From a virus: a stretch of 30,390 bases of DNA. Below the pieces are notes generated by a model. The model worked only from the letters and a program-made list of their open reading frames with translations, was not told the DNA's origin and ran no database searches. Below are positions 1 through 5,691 of this stretch, piece after piece. The number at the start of each line of letters is the position of its first letter. The stretch's first letter is position 1. The position numbers and the translations under genes are program-made. The DNA is taken from positions 1-30,390 of IMG/VR virus record IMGVR_UViG_3300042923_000938. The stretch is one strand, 5' to 3'.

Positions 1-178
1 CAATAGTCCCAAACTGATATGATTCTTGTTCATTGACTTTCTTACGAGCCAATTTCTTCAATAGTTTATAAGGAAGTTCAGTTGGAATATGATTGAATTT
101 CTTACCTTGCACAAAGTATTCTTTCTTCAAATTCGTGCTAATTTCAGTCATTGCTGCGTTTACTTTTGATTTTTCCAT
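1..178 (-). CDS. Hypothetical protein, N-terminal part (runs off window)
   Basis: Open frame from ATG at 178 to the window edge, 59 codons seen, stop not reached. The ATG is preceded by AAAAGGGTGGAATACATA, a good ribosome binding site. The visible part is basic and begins MEKSKVNAAMTEISTNLK. It has no domain I recognise. It follows the 216-557 gene and is separated from it by a 25-bp copy of the intergenic repeat. Function unknown. Confidence 0.6.
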   Translation of the reverse strand, partial: MEKSKVNAAMTEISTNLKKEYFVQGKKFNHIPTELPYKLLKKLARKKVNEQESYQFGTI

Positions 179-195
179 TATGTATTCCACCCTTT

Positions 196-220
196 TATGT
201 ATTATTTAATATTATTTATT
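196..220 (-). repeat. 25-bp intergenic repeat, copy 1
   Basis: Identical over 25 bases to 20476-20500, and one mismatch from 21030-21054. It contains the 11-bp core AATATTAAATA (minus strand, 203-213). All three copies lie between a stop codon and the next ribosome binding site, and the stop codon of the upstream gene is inside or touching the repeat. No TTGACA box is in register, so this copy is an operator-like or RNA-level element rather than a full promoter. Confidence 0.75.
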
Positions 221-557
221 CAACTTTCCCATTCCAGTTATTAAATTCATTGACGGCGTTTTTAATGGCTTCTTCTTTGGCAAAATCATTTTCTTCCCAA
301 TTCTCATATTCTTTTACAGCATCTTTTACTAATCGAATATAATCTGATTCATATTTTTCATAAAATTCCTTAGTGTTGTCCCAAGTTGAACGTAAACTGT
401 AAACCTTTGTATATTTAAAAAGATGAATTTTCTTCCAATTTTTCATATAAACTCTTGCGACTAATCCAACCCAATCTTCATAATCAACAGTAACTAAGTA
501 TTCTCTTCTATCAGTCGTTACTGGAAATTTTTCTAGTGTAGTTTTTAAATATGCCAA
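216..557 (-). CDS. Small acidic phage protein, paralogue of 24260-24607
   Basis: 113 residues, TTG start at 557 preceded by AAAGGTGGTGGAATTAG. The N-terminus carries a KFPVTT..EYLV pattern, then an HLFKY stretch, and the C-terminus ends in AVNEFNNWNGK. The same three blocks (KYPVIT, HPFKF, SINDFKQWDGK) occur in the protein at 24260-24607, so the two are diverged paralogues of one family. No catalytic motif or membrane segment is visible. The consensus promoter at 629-657 lies directly upstream and should drive it. Confidence 0.8.
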   Translation of the reverse strand: MAYLKTTLEKFPVTTDRREYLVTVDYEDWVGLVARVYMKNWKKIHLFKYTKVYSLRSTWDNTKEFYEKYESDYIRLVKDAVKEYENWEENDFAKEEAIKNAVNEFNNWNGKVE

Positions 558-628
558 CTAATTCCACCACCTTTTAAATGAAAATATAATTTTAAATTTA
601 TTAATCTCCTTATCTATTTGATATACTT

Positions 629-657
629 ATTATATTTAATATTATATCTTTTGTCAA
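629..657 (-). promoter_or_regulatory. Consensus promoter with repeat element in the spacer and a second copy upstream
   Basis: Minus strand TTGACA (657-652), 17-bp spacer, TATAAT (634-629). The spacer and -10 carry the core AATATTAAATA (643-633), and a second identical core lies at 672-662, exactly 29 bp upstream and just behind the -35 box. This is a textbook sigma-A promoter framed by two operator-like sites. It drives the 216-557 gene. Confidence 0.85.
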
Positions 658-673
658 TGATTATTTAATATTA

Positions 674-1141
674 TTATACAAACAACAATTCATAAACAAT
701 AAATCCAAAATAGGTCACGTGCAGCAATGTTGATAATGAACTAAATAATGTCCGTCCTTTATATAGTTTATTACGATACTTACTAATTTCAGTTTCATCA
801 GATAGATCAGGTTCTTTAAATTTTTTGCTCTTTGCTACTGACCATACTATTACCAAAATTGTATACACTAAAAATCCAACAGATGAAAATTTAATTAGAT
901 TATTTATACTTGCCATTCCCATGATTACCACGGGAAGTTCTAATCCTAACATAATTAGAGAAAAAAGTAACATGATAAATCCAAAAGAAATTACTTCAGC
1001 TCGGAAACTTTCTTCAGATATCTCTCCTTTTGCATATTTAATTTTACTTTCTCCACCTTTAACCAATATATTCTTAAACATCCCACCATTAACAAAACTA
1101 ATTGTATACCAAGCAAATAGAATAATTGATAAAAATAACAT
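674..1141 (-). CDS. Small integral membrane protein
   Basis: 155 residues, ATG at 1141 behind AAAAAGGAGAATATATA. Four hydrophobic segments are visible, near residues 2-20, 50-74, 83-104 and 133-153. A charged loop rich in Lys/Glu around 106-128 separates the last two. There is no signal-peptide cleavage motif and no enzyme motif. Function unknown; a membrane-located early phage protein is the most that can be said. Confidence 0.75.
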   Translation of the reverse strand: MLFLSIILFAWYTISFVNGGMFKNILVKGGESKIKYAKGEISEESFRAEVISFGFIMLLFSLIMLGLELPVVIMGMASINNLIKFSSVGFLVYTILVIVWSVAKSKKFKEPDLSDETEISKYRNKLYKGRTLFSSLSTLLHVTYFGFIVYELLFV

Positions 1142-1157
1142 TATATATTCTCCTTTT

Positions 1158-1168
1158 TATTTAATATT
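1158..1168 (-). promoter_or_regulatory. Intergenic repeat core
   Basis: One exact copy of AATATTAAATA between the stop of 1188-1496 and the ribosome binding site of 674-1141. No TTGACA box lies at the expected distance. Confidence 0.6.
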
Positions 1169-1187
1169 GTATAAAACATGGATTTTA

Positions 1188-1496
1188 TTACTTATTTTCA
1201 TTTAATATTTTTCTAGCAAGATACAATCCTTCGTATATTCCCGTTTCAAATGCATTATCATTTTTAGTTTTCTCATGTTTCTTCATTTCATTTTCGATTT
1301 TATCCAGAGGAGTCATTGGATTTATAACTTCTTCATCGCTGTCAATAGCTGTTATCCAATCTTTTAAGTTGTCCCATTCAATTTCATATGGATAAGTATT
1401 AAAAACCATATGAAATCTTTGTTCTTTTGTGCGATCATGATCAGAAAATGCTTGTAGTGTGTCCTCGTCAACTTTCCGTTTCAATTCATAAACCAT
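1188..1496 (-). CDS. Hypothetical acidic protein
   Basis: 102 residues, ATG at 1496 behind CAGGAGGGGAAATAG, a strong site. Acidic and soluble, with a central Trp-rich patch (EWDNLKDWITAIDSDEE) and a C-terminal helix ending GLYLARKILNENK. I do not recognise the family. It lies directly downstream of the interrupted gene 1526-1807. Confidence 0.75.
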   Translation of the reverse strand: MVYELKRKVDEDTLQAFSDHDRTKEQRFHMVFNTYPYEIEWDNLKDWITAIDSDEEVINPMTPLDKIENEMKKHEKTKNDNAFETGIYEGLYLARKILNENK

Positions 1497-1525
1497 CTAT
1501 TTCCCCTCCTGATAAAAGAATAGTT

Positions 1526-1807
1526 TTAACCGTTAATCTTTTCAAACTTATTGAAAAAGTCTTTTTCATAACAAACATATAGTGGTTTTCCTGATTCATT
1601 AATTATATAGTTACCTACGTATGCTCACGTAGGATCATCGTAATTGCCAACAACTAATGATATTGAACTTCCATTATCCCAACATCCAACTAAATTGTTT
1701 TCACTCTCTTGTTTTAACCAATCTGGCCAAGTTTCTTGATGTTTCGTGTCTGAACCATCATATTGCCATACATCAACTTTAATTGGTTTCCTACGGTATT
1801 TTGTCAT
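1526..1807 (-). pseudogene. Small phage protein of the PVxxxAxQW...GDYII family, interrupted by in-frame TGA
   Basis: ATG at 1807 behind GGGAGGAAATTAATTA, overlapping the upstream stop as TAATG. The frame runs MTKYRRKPIKVDVWQYDG to residue 60, meets TGA at 1627-1625, then continues open for 32 more codons to TAA at 1526. The continuation, VGNYIINESGKPLYVCYEKD followed by FFNKFEKI, is the normal C-terminal block of this family. The intact relative at 28636-28932 has the same ends (TAVQF and NDYIIRDDYG...FEMKYRKV). The gene is therefore split by one stop codon within its domain. The TGA lies in the loop of a 7-bp hairpin (CCTACGT/ACGTAGG). Nonsense mutation and read-through are both possible. 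Confidence 0.75.
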
Positions 1808-2142
1808 TAATTAATTTCCTCCCACTTTGCAACAGTTACCTTATGCTCGGGAATAATTTCTTCATGACTTACCTTTTTCACTTCAATTGGTTGATTATCA
1901 AAACAATTATCTTGACATTCAGTAAGACCTTGGCTCCAATCAATTTTAAAATATCTACCATAATTACCATCCCATAATGCAACATAAGATGTTATTGGCC
2001 TATACCAACGCCCATCATTCCCTTCTTCACGGTCAACTTCATATAACGTAGCTAAATTCCGGAGTTCTCTTTCTGTCAATTCTTCATTGTTATCAATTTT
2101 GTTGGTTATATATTTCTCCCAGTCATTTTCATTTATATCCAT
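1807..2142 (-). CDS. Hypothetical acidic protein
   Basis: 111 residues, ATG at 2142 behind AAAGGATGGTGATTTATT. Strongly acidic. It starts with a helix (NDWEKYITNKIDNNEELTER), followed by a Trp/Tyr-rich segment (GRWYRPITSYVALWDGNYGR) and a Cys pair (ECQDNC). Its stop overlaps the start of 1526-1807, so the two are translationally coupled. Function unknown. Confidence 0.75.
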   Translation of the reverse strand: MDINENDWEKYITNKIDNNEELTERELRNLATLYEVDREEGNDGRWYRPITSYVALWDGNYGRYFKIDWSQGLTECQDNCFDNQPIEVKKVSHEEIIPEHKVTVAKWEEIN

Positions 2143-2172
2143 AATAAATCACCATCCTTTAAAATACGCATT

Positions 2173-2325
2173 TTATTTCAAATAAATAATTGATAAAATG
2201 ATCCATGCCATCCAATCTAGTAAAAATGCTCCACATATGCAATAACCTAAAAATATGTTTAACCAAGTACCCTGTCTTTCAATTCTTTCTTTTGGTTCTT
2301 CTGGTTCTTTAATATTGTTTATAAT
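2173..2325 (-). CDS. Putative small membrane protein with no canonical start (ATT at 2325)
   Basis: A 50-codon frame reading IINNIKEPEEPKERIERQG and then a long hydrophobic stretch (WLNIFLGYCICGAFLLDWMA...), ending at TAA 2173. It fills an otherwise empty gap between two genes. A perfect AGGAGG lies at 2342-2337. The GTG three bases after it runs into a stop after four codons, and the frame shown has only ATT (2325) or ATA (2322) before the coding-like part. Either the gene starts at an isoleucine codon with a long spacer, or one base is missing between the GTG and the rest. Confidence 0.45.
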   Translation of the reverse strand: MINNIKEPEEPKERIERQGTWLNIFLGYCICGAFLLDWMAWIILSIIYLK

Positions 2326-2360
2326 ATAAACACTTTCCTCCTATTAAAACAGATAATTTA

Positions 2361-2642
2361 TTATTTATATTCAAAGTCAATTTTTATTTCAGCAACATCG
2401 ATAGGTCTGTTATTGCTATCAAAATATACATGCAGTAACCCTGAATCGTTAATCATATTTTTAAGACATCTCATAGCCTCATTTTCCGTCCTATGTAAAT
2501 CTCCATCAATAGCAATATCTACACTTTCAACTTTAACTGCTTCAATATTTTGACGATCATCTTTTTCTTCTAGTGCGAAAAAATCAGATTTAGCAAAACT
2601 ACCATTTTTTAATTTAATTGCATATCGTGTAATACGTTGCAT
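2361..2642 (-). CDS. Hypothetical protein of the small 'xIK-NGxFA' type
   Basis: 93 residues from ATG at 2642, nine bases behind AAGGAG. The ATG at 2651 overlaps the binding site and is less likely. It begins RITRYAIKLKNGSFAKSD, an opening shared in outline with the small proteins at 4235-4432 and 28445-28636 (aliphatic stretch, K-D/N-G/N, F-A). The remainder alternates strands and acidic helices. No enzymatic motif. Confidence 0.7.
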   Translation of the reverse strand: MQRITRYAIKLKNGSFAKSDFFALEEKDDRQNIEAVKVESVDIAIDGDLHRTENEAMRCLKNMINDSGLLHVYFDSNNRPIDVAEIKIDFEYK

Positions 2643-2671
2643 TATTTGCATCTCCTTATAAATCGCTCATT

Positions 2672-2911
2672 TTAAACAAAATGAATCTCTGGCTTATCCA
2701 GTAATCCCCAATTTACAGCAAATATTTCAGCATATTTAGCAGGACTAACATCAGAATACAAAACGGATTCATCAACGAAATTAATAAGGCTGCATTTGCC
2801 ATCATTAAATAATTGATTAATTTTTTCTTGATTAGCTGCTGTATTTTCCATTATCCAAATCTTCATTTGATTGATATATTCTATTCGTTCTTTCAATTTG
2901 CTCTCCGTCAT
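2672..2911 (-). CDS. Hypothetical protein
   Basis: 79 residues, ATG at 2911 behind GGAGGAAAGCA. N-terminal amphipathic helix (ESKLKERIEYINQMKIWIME), mixed C-terminal half. Soluble, mildly acidic. Not recognised. Confidence 0.7.
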   Translation of the reverse strand: MTESKLKERIEYINQMKIWIMENTAANQEKINQLFNDGKCSLINFVDESVLYSDVSPAKYAEIFAVNWGLLDKPEIHFV

Positions 2912-2938
2912 TGCTTTCCTCCGGTTGAATCGTTAATT

Positions 2939-3259
2939 TTATTCATTTTCTTTAGTTATCCATGCTTGATAACCAGCATAAATTAATTCTTTCTTCCTCT
3001 TTTCTGCTTCCTTTTCAGTTAATCTTGTATCTTCTGATAAAATTAAATCGCCATCTTGATAGTAGCTAACCTTATACGTTGTATCGTTCCACTTGTCACA
3101 TTTATTTGTTAAACTCCACAATCCATCCTCAATAAACCATTCATCACCGAATTGCTCAAATGCCGCCTTTAACTTCCAATCATCTTCCATGATGACTGCT
3201 TCGTCTTTATAATTTTGTTCAATATATGCCAACAAATGTTCTTTAGAAATAGCTTTGAT
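2939..3259 (-). CDS. Hypothetical acidic protein, apparent AUC (or AUA) start
   Basis: The first standard start is TTG at 3235, but it has no ribosome binding site. Upstream codons in frame read IKAISKEHLLAYIEQNYKD, a continuous amphipathic helix. AAGGATGTGAT (3275-3265), 9 of 11 bases of the ideal binding site, lies just ahead of ATA (3262) and ATC (3259), with an in-frame TGA before them. The likely start is therefore an isoleucine codon. The protein is acidic with a Trp-rich middle (DEWFIEDGLWSLTNKCDKW) and a basic C-terminal helix. Function unknown. Confidence 0.65.
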   Translation of the reverse strand: MKAISKEHLLAYIEQNYKDEAVIMEDDWKLKAAFEQFGDEWFIEDGLWSLTNKCDKWNDTTYKVSYYQDGDLILSEDTRLTEKEAEKRKKELIYAGYQAWITKENE

Positions 3260-3300
3260 TATTAATCACATCCTTATAACTTTTTTGTCAAATTTATATA

Positions 3301-3483
3301 TCATCCATAAAAATATTGATGCGTTCTAATCGATAGAGGATCGTTACTTACTGAAGCCCATCCTTCGCACCCTTCTTGTCTACAGTTACATGGTAGTGTG
3401 ATTAAATTACAATCATTATGATATTCTTCAATTGTAATTCCTGATCGTTCGCAATATCCTTCTTCAAATTCATTTTTAGTCAT
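3301..3483 (-). CDS. Small Cys-rich phage protein, possible zinc binder
   Basis: 60 residues, ATG at 3483 overlapping the end of 3476-3775 by eight bases. The sequence has CNCRQEGCEGWASVSNDP preceded by YCERSGITIEEY. Small phage proteins of this pattern are, as I recall, widespread in Firmicutes phages, and their clustered Cys residues suggest metal binding. No biochemical role is known to me. Confidence 0.75.
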   Translation of the reverse strand: MTKNEFEEGYCERSGITIEEYHNDCNLITLPCNCRQEGCEGWASVSNDPLSIRTHQYFYG

Positions 3484-3775
3484 CTATTTTCACTTCTTTT
3501 GTTTTAAAATTATATCTCATTCTTTCATCCATTTTTCCGTAACCGTTATGTTTTTTCTTTTGGATAAACCATCTAATAGGAGTCACAATTCCAATAAAAA
3601 TAAAAAACAGCCAAAAGATAATCATTAGATATGTGGATATATTTAATTTAATTCCACCTAAAAATCCAATTAATAACATAGCTATTGCCATAAGTCCAAA
3701 GATTTGATTAGTACCAGCAGTTAATAACACTGGATCATCCCAACACATTTCTTTAATATATCTATATAGCCACAA
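3476..3775 (-). CDS. Small membrane protein
   Basis: 99 residues, TTG start at 3775 behind GCGAGGTGAAACAAA. Two to three hydrophobic segments: LMAIAMLLIGFLGGI near 27-43, then YLMIIFWLFFIFIGIV near 49-65, which may be one or two spans. The tail is basic (IQKKKHNGYGK). Transcription probably starts in the repeated module just upstream (3792-3865). Function unknown. Confidence 0.7.
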   Translation of the reverse strand: MWLYRYIKEMCWDDPVLLTAGTNQIFGLMAIAMLLIGFLGGIKLNISTYLMIIFWLFFIFIGIVTPIRWFIQKKKHNGYGKMDERMRYNFKTKEVKIDD

Positions 3776-3791
3776 TTTGTTTCACCTCGCA

Positions 3792-3865
3792 TACTATATG
3801 TAGTTTTTATTTAGTTTATTTATCTATATATTGTATCTAAAAAGCAATAAAATGTTGGTTTATTC
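3792..3865 (-). repeat. Repeated intergenic module (terminator-like hairpin plus putative promoter), copy A
   Basis: The region aligns with 17302-17377. Both share TACTATATGTAGT, a TATTTA-rich block, TATCTAT..TTGT.TCTAAAAA and a hairpin. On the minus strand the order is: stop codon of 3880-4215 nearby, hairpin AATAAA/TTTATT (3864-3846) followed by CTTTTTA, an A/T-rich block, the short ACTA/TAGT inverted repeat, then the next ribosome binding site. This copy has a degenerate AATATTAAATA core. Confidence 0.6.
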
Positions 3866-3879
3866 TAAGAAATTGAAAT

Positions 3880-4215
3880 TTATTCTCTGTAACCATCATA
3901 AATTTCAATTTCTGTTATTTCTTCATTTTGAAATGAACTTTGAATTACGATATCACCAACCTCATTTTTTAATTTGATTAAATCTTCCAATGTTTCAAGA
4001 TCAATAAACCATCCAGTAGATTCAAAATCTCTTTTAATATATCTATTTTCTACTCTGTGATTTTTCCCTTCTGAGTACCAATCTACCTTTAATTTTAATT
4101 TCTTTGGATCATCTACTTTTCGTGTATCAACTTGAATATATTTATCTCTATATGCTTTTTCATATGGTTGCTTTGCTTCATCCCATACACTGGTTCTAGA
4201 TATTAAAAATTTCAT
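3880..4215 (-). CDS. Hypothetical protein
   Basis: 111 residues, ATG at 4215 behind AAGGAGTGAATTTTT. Mixed charged sequence with mainly beta character: KFLISRTSVWDE at the start, STGWFIDLETLEDLIKLKNE in the middle, and ITEIEIYDGYRE at the end. Last gene before the module at 3792-3865. No known motif. Confidence 0.7.
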   Translation of the reverse strand: MKFLISRTSVWDEAKQPYEKAYRDKYIQVDTRKVDDPKKLKLKVDWYSEGKNHRVENRYIKRDFESTGWFIDLETLEDLIKLKNEVGDIVIQSSFQNEEITEIEIYDGYRE

Positions 4216-4234
4216 AAAAATTCACTCCTTAGTT

Positions 4235-4432
4235 TTATTCTTTAATTTTCGGTATATATTCGACAATATGATCTGCATCTTGATAATGTTTCATGTTTGT
4301 TTCAGCTCGATTTAAAGAACGAAAGGCTGGTATCTTATTAGGTTTACTCCATGATAATGCAAAATTATTATCCTTATTGAAAAGTATGAACACACTAGAT
4401 AAGTCAATTCCCTTTACTTTCAATCTTCTCAC
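4235..4432 (-). CDS. Small protein related in outline to 28445-28636
   Basis: 65 residues, ATG at 4432 behind GAGGTGAGA. Pattern SSVFILFNKDNNFALSW, then KIPAFRSLNRAETNMKHYQDADHIVEYIP. The protein at 28445-28636 shows the same order: CLFAIVDKDGNFAK, then KTPAFQTEGMANYCKRYF..ELHIVMYEP. The shared blocks are hydrophobic-KD-N-FA, PAF-x-(S/T), a helix, and I-V-x-Y-x-P. They are likely paralogues. Function unknown. Confidence 0.7.
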   Translation of the reverse strand: MRRLKVKGIDLSSVFILFNKDNNFALSWSKPNKIPAFRSLNRAETNMKHYQDADHIVEYIPKIKE

Positions 4433-4450
4433 CTCGATGAAAACATGATT

Positions 4451-4747
4451 TCAACCGTTGTTTTCCATACTTTCTTCCAATTCTTTTATTCGTTTATCAA
4501 TCCATGCTCTTTCTCCAGCTACATACATATTTCCTCTACTATAATAAGAATCCAGGAGTTCATCTTTCAAATTGTAAATTTCAGTAGATAATTTTTCAAT
4601 CGCATTATCCCTTGATGATAAGGCTTCGATATAATCTACACCTCCCAATGCATATCCGTTATTAATGCCATCAATTATATTCGCTGCTCTTTCCTCATCA
4701 ACAGGCAAATATGTTGCAATTATATTAATTAACTCTTTTTGTGTCAT
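4451..4747 (-). CDS. Hypothetical helical protein
   Basis: 98 residues, ATG at 4747 behind GAGGTGATAAA. Begins TQKELINIIATYLPVDEERA and is predicted helical throughout, with a coiled-coil-like stretch from about residue 45 to the end. A mini-hairpin (4760-4777) sits just before its ribosome binding site. Not recognised. Confidence 0.7.
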   Translation of the reverse strand: MTQKELINIIATYLPVDEERAANIIDGINNGYALGGVDYIEALSSRDNAIEKLSTEIYNLKDELLDSYYSRGNMYVAGERAWIDKRIKELEESMENNG

Positions 4748-4780
4748 TTTATCACCTCGATAAAAGCCCGATTTTATTGC

Positions 4781-4894
4781 TTAAGTATCTTCTTTGATCT
4801 TTTCTTTTGCTAATTTAGCACCACCAATAGCTGCACAGTAAACCATACTTCCGAGTCCAACAAATGCGACAATTCCAAAGATCAATAATGCCAT
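4781..4894 (-). CDS. 37-residue single-span membrane protein
   Basis: ATG at 4894, stop TAA at 4781. Hydrophobic residues 2-20 (ALLIFGIVAFVGLGSMVY) followed by a Lys-rich tail (GGAKLAKEKIKEDT). The binding site is weak (GAAGATGATTGGTA). The composition is that of a real one-span miniprotein, N-out or N-in unknown. It is followed by a mini-hairpin and the next strong ribosome binding site. Confidence 0.5.
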   Translation of the reverse strand: MALLIFGIVAFVGLGSMVYCAAIGGAKLAKEKIKEDT

Positions 4895-4906
4895 TACCAA
4901 TCATCT

Positions 4907-5077
4907 TCACTTCTTTCTATTATTTAATTTTATATTAAATAAAACAACTTCGAACCAATCACAAATCTTATGTATTACTAAGATGATCACAGACATTGCA
5001 ACCAACAATAAAATTACAAATAATGACACTATCATAGCTGATATGTAATACTCATACCATAATTACAGTAATGGCAT
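4907..5077 (-). pseudogene. Small membrane protein frame with TAA at codon 5
   Basis: ATG at 5077 stands 6 bases behind AGGAG, but the frame reads MPLL then TAA (5065-5063). It continues open for 51 codons with an obvious membrane span (MIVSLFVILLLVAMSVIILVI) and a basic tail ending NNRKK, with its stop at 4907. The first internal ATG (5035) has no ribosome binding site. Either the gene is broken by a nonsense codon, or the first ORF is a four-codon leader with re-initiation at 5035. It is the first coding unit behind the promoter 5147-5175. Confidence 0.5.
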
Positions 5078-5091
5078 ATTTTCTCCTATAT

Positions 5092-5146
5092 TTGATTAGA
5101 ATTAAGAGTTACAGATTAATTTAATTCCTAATCAACCTGTAACTCT
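5092..5146 (-). other. Structured 5' leader with alternative hairpins
   Basis: Two overlapping inverted repeats lie right at the predicted transcript start. One is a perfect 10-bp pair, AGAGTTACAG (5105-5114) with CTGTAACTCT (5137-5146). The other is a longer pair, TTGATTAGGAATTAA with TTAATTCTAATCAA (minus-strand sense, about 5134-5120 with 5105-5092), with one bulged G. The first pair reaches to the -10 box, so it may act in DNA. The second lies wholly in the RNA, ahead of AGGAG and the ATG at 5077. They cannot form together. Confidence 0.55.
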
Positions 5147-5175
5147 ATTATATTTAATATTATTTATGTTGTCAA
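5147..5175 (-). promoter_or_regulatory. Consensus promoter with repeat core in spacer
   Basis: TTGACA (5175-5170), 17-bp spacer, TATAAT (5152-5147). Core AATATTAAATA at 5161-5151, and a near copy (AAAATTAAATA) at 5191-5181, 30 bp upstream. It drives the small membrane genes downstream. Confidence 0.85.
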
Positions 5176-5179
5176 CTAT

Positions 5180-5680
5180 TTATTTAATTTTATTCAGTAT
5201 ATCTTCAACAATTTCATTGCTTGTTTGATTTGCTGTATTAATTTTATTAATTTGATATTCTGTACTATCCCATACGCTATTATATTGGTTTAAAATTTGT
5301 TCAATTTGATCAGATTTTACATACTCATCTCCACGAACTTTAATACGTTTCTTAATTGTATCGGCATCGGCATATAAATAGAATACTTTTACCTGTTCGA
5401 TTGTCATGAGGCTTTCAATAAGTTTCTTTTGGCTTTCATTAATCATTGCAAAGTCTTTATATAACGGTGCATAACAAATATTTGAATAGATGTATCTATC
5501 AATAATAAGATCTGTTTTTCCAATTACCATTTTAAGAAATTTAGAAAATAATTCTCCTCGTGAACATCTCGCTTGTGCGAATGACGATCCTTGGATAACT
5601 TCAAAATTTAATTTTTCTTTTAGTTTGTTTGCTACTGTAGATTTATAGCAGCAATCTACCCCTTCTAAAACAATAATCAT
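5180..5680 (-). CDS. Thymidylate-kinase-like deoxynucleotide kinase
   Basis: 166 residues, ATG at 5680 behind AAGGAGAATACAT. P-loop kinase of the dTMP/dNMP kinase type. The N-terminus is MIIVLEGVDCCYKST, the family's substrate motif is DLIIDRYIYSNICY (about residues 58-71), and an Arg-rich lid region reads KKRIKVRGDEY. Such enzymes phosphorylate dNMPs for phage DNA synthesis in the cytoplasm. Oddity: the Walker A glycine before the lysine is Tyr (Y12-K13), so the P-loop is GxxxxYKST. It is the last gene of the replication block and is shorter than cellular Tmk (about 210). Confidence 0.75.
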   Translation of the reverse strand: MIIVLEGVDCCYKSTVANKLKEKLNFEVIQGSSFAQARCSRGELFSKFLKMVIGKTDLIIDRYIYSNICYAPLYKDFAMINESQKKLIESLMTIEQVKVFYLYADADTIKKRIKVRGDEYVKSDQIEQILNQYNSVWDSTEYQINKINTANQTSNEIVEDILNKIK

Positions 5681-5691
5681 ATGTATTCTCC

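Noticed and set aside
1526-1660. Selenocysteine insertion at the TGA in 1526-1807
   Set aside because: A bacterial SECIS lies just downstream of the UGA; here the TGA is in the loop itself, and homologous proteins have no known Sec or Cys catalytic role.
1526-1807. Alternative genetic code with TGA as tryptophan
   Set aside because: Tryptophan is encoded by TGG in many genes here, and TGA serves as a normal stop in others such as 10479-11486 and 27927-28076.
2153-2360. Stretch 2143-2360 as non-coding
   Set aside because: It holds a membrane-protein frame with a perfect AGGAGG upstream, so it is listed as a gene with an unusual or lost start.
4900-5180. CRISPR-like repeat array suggested by recurring TATTTAATATT elements
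   Set aside because: The copies are scattered over 25 kb in single intergenic sites with no regular spacers and no cas genes.
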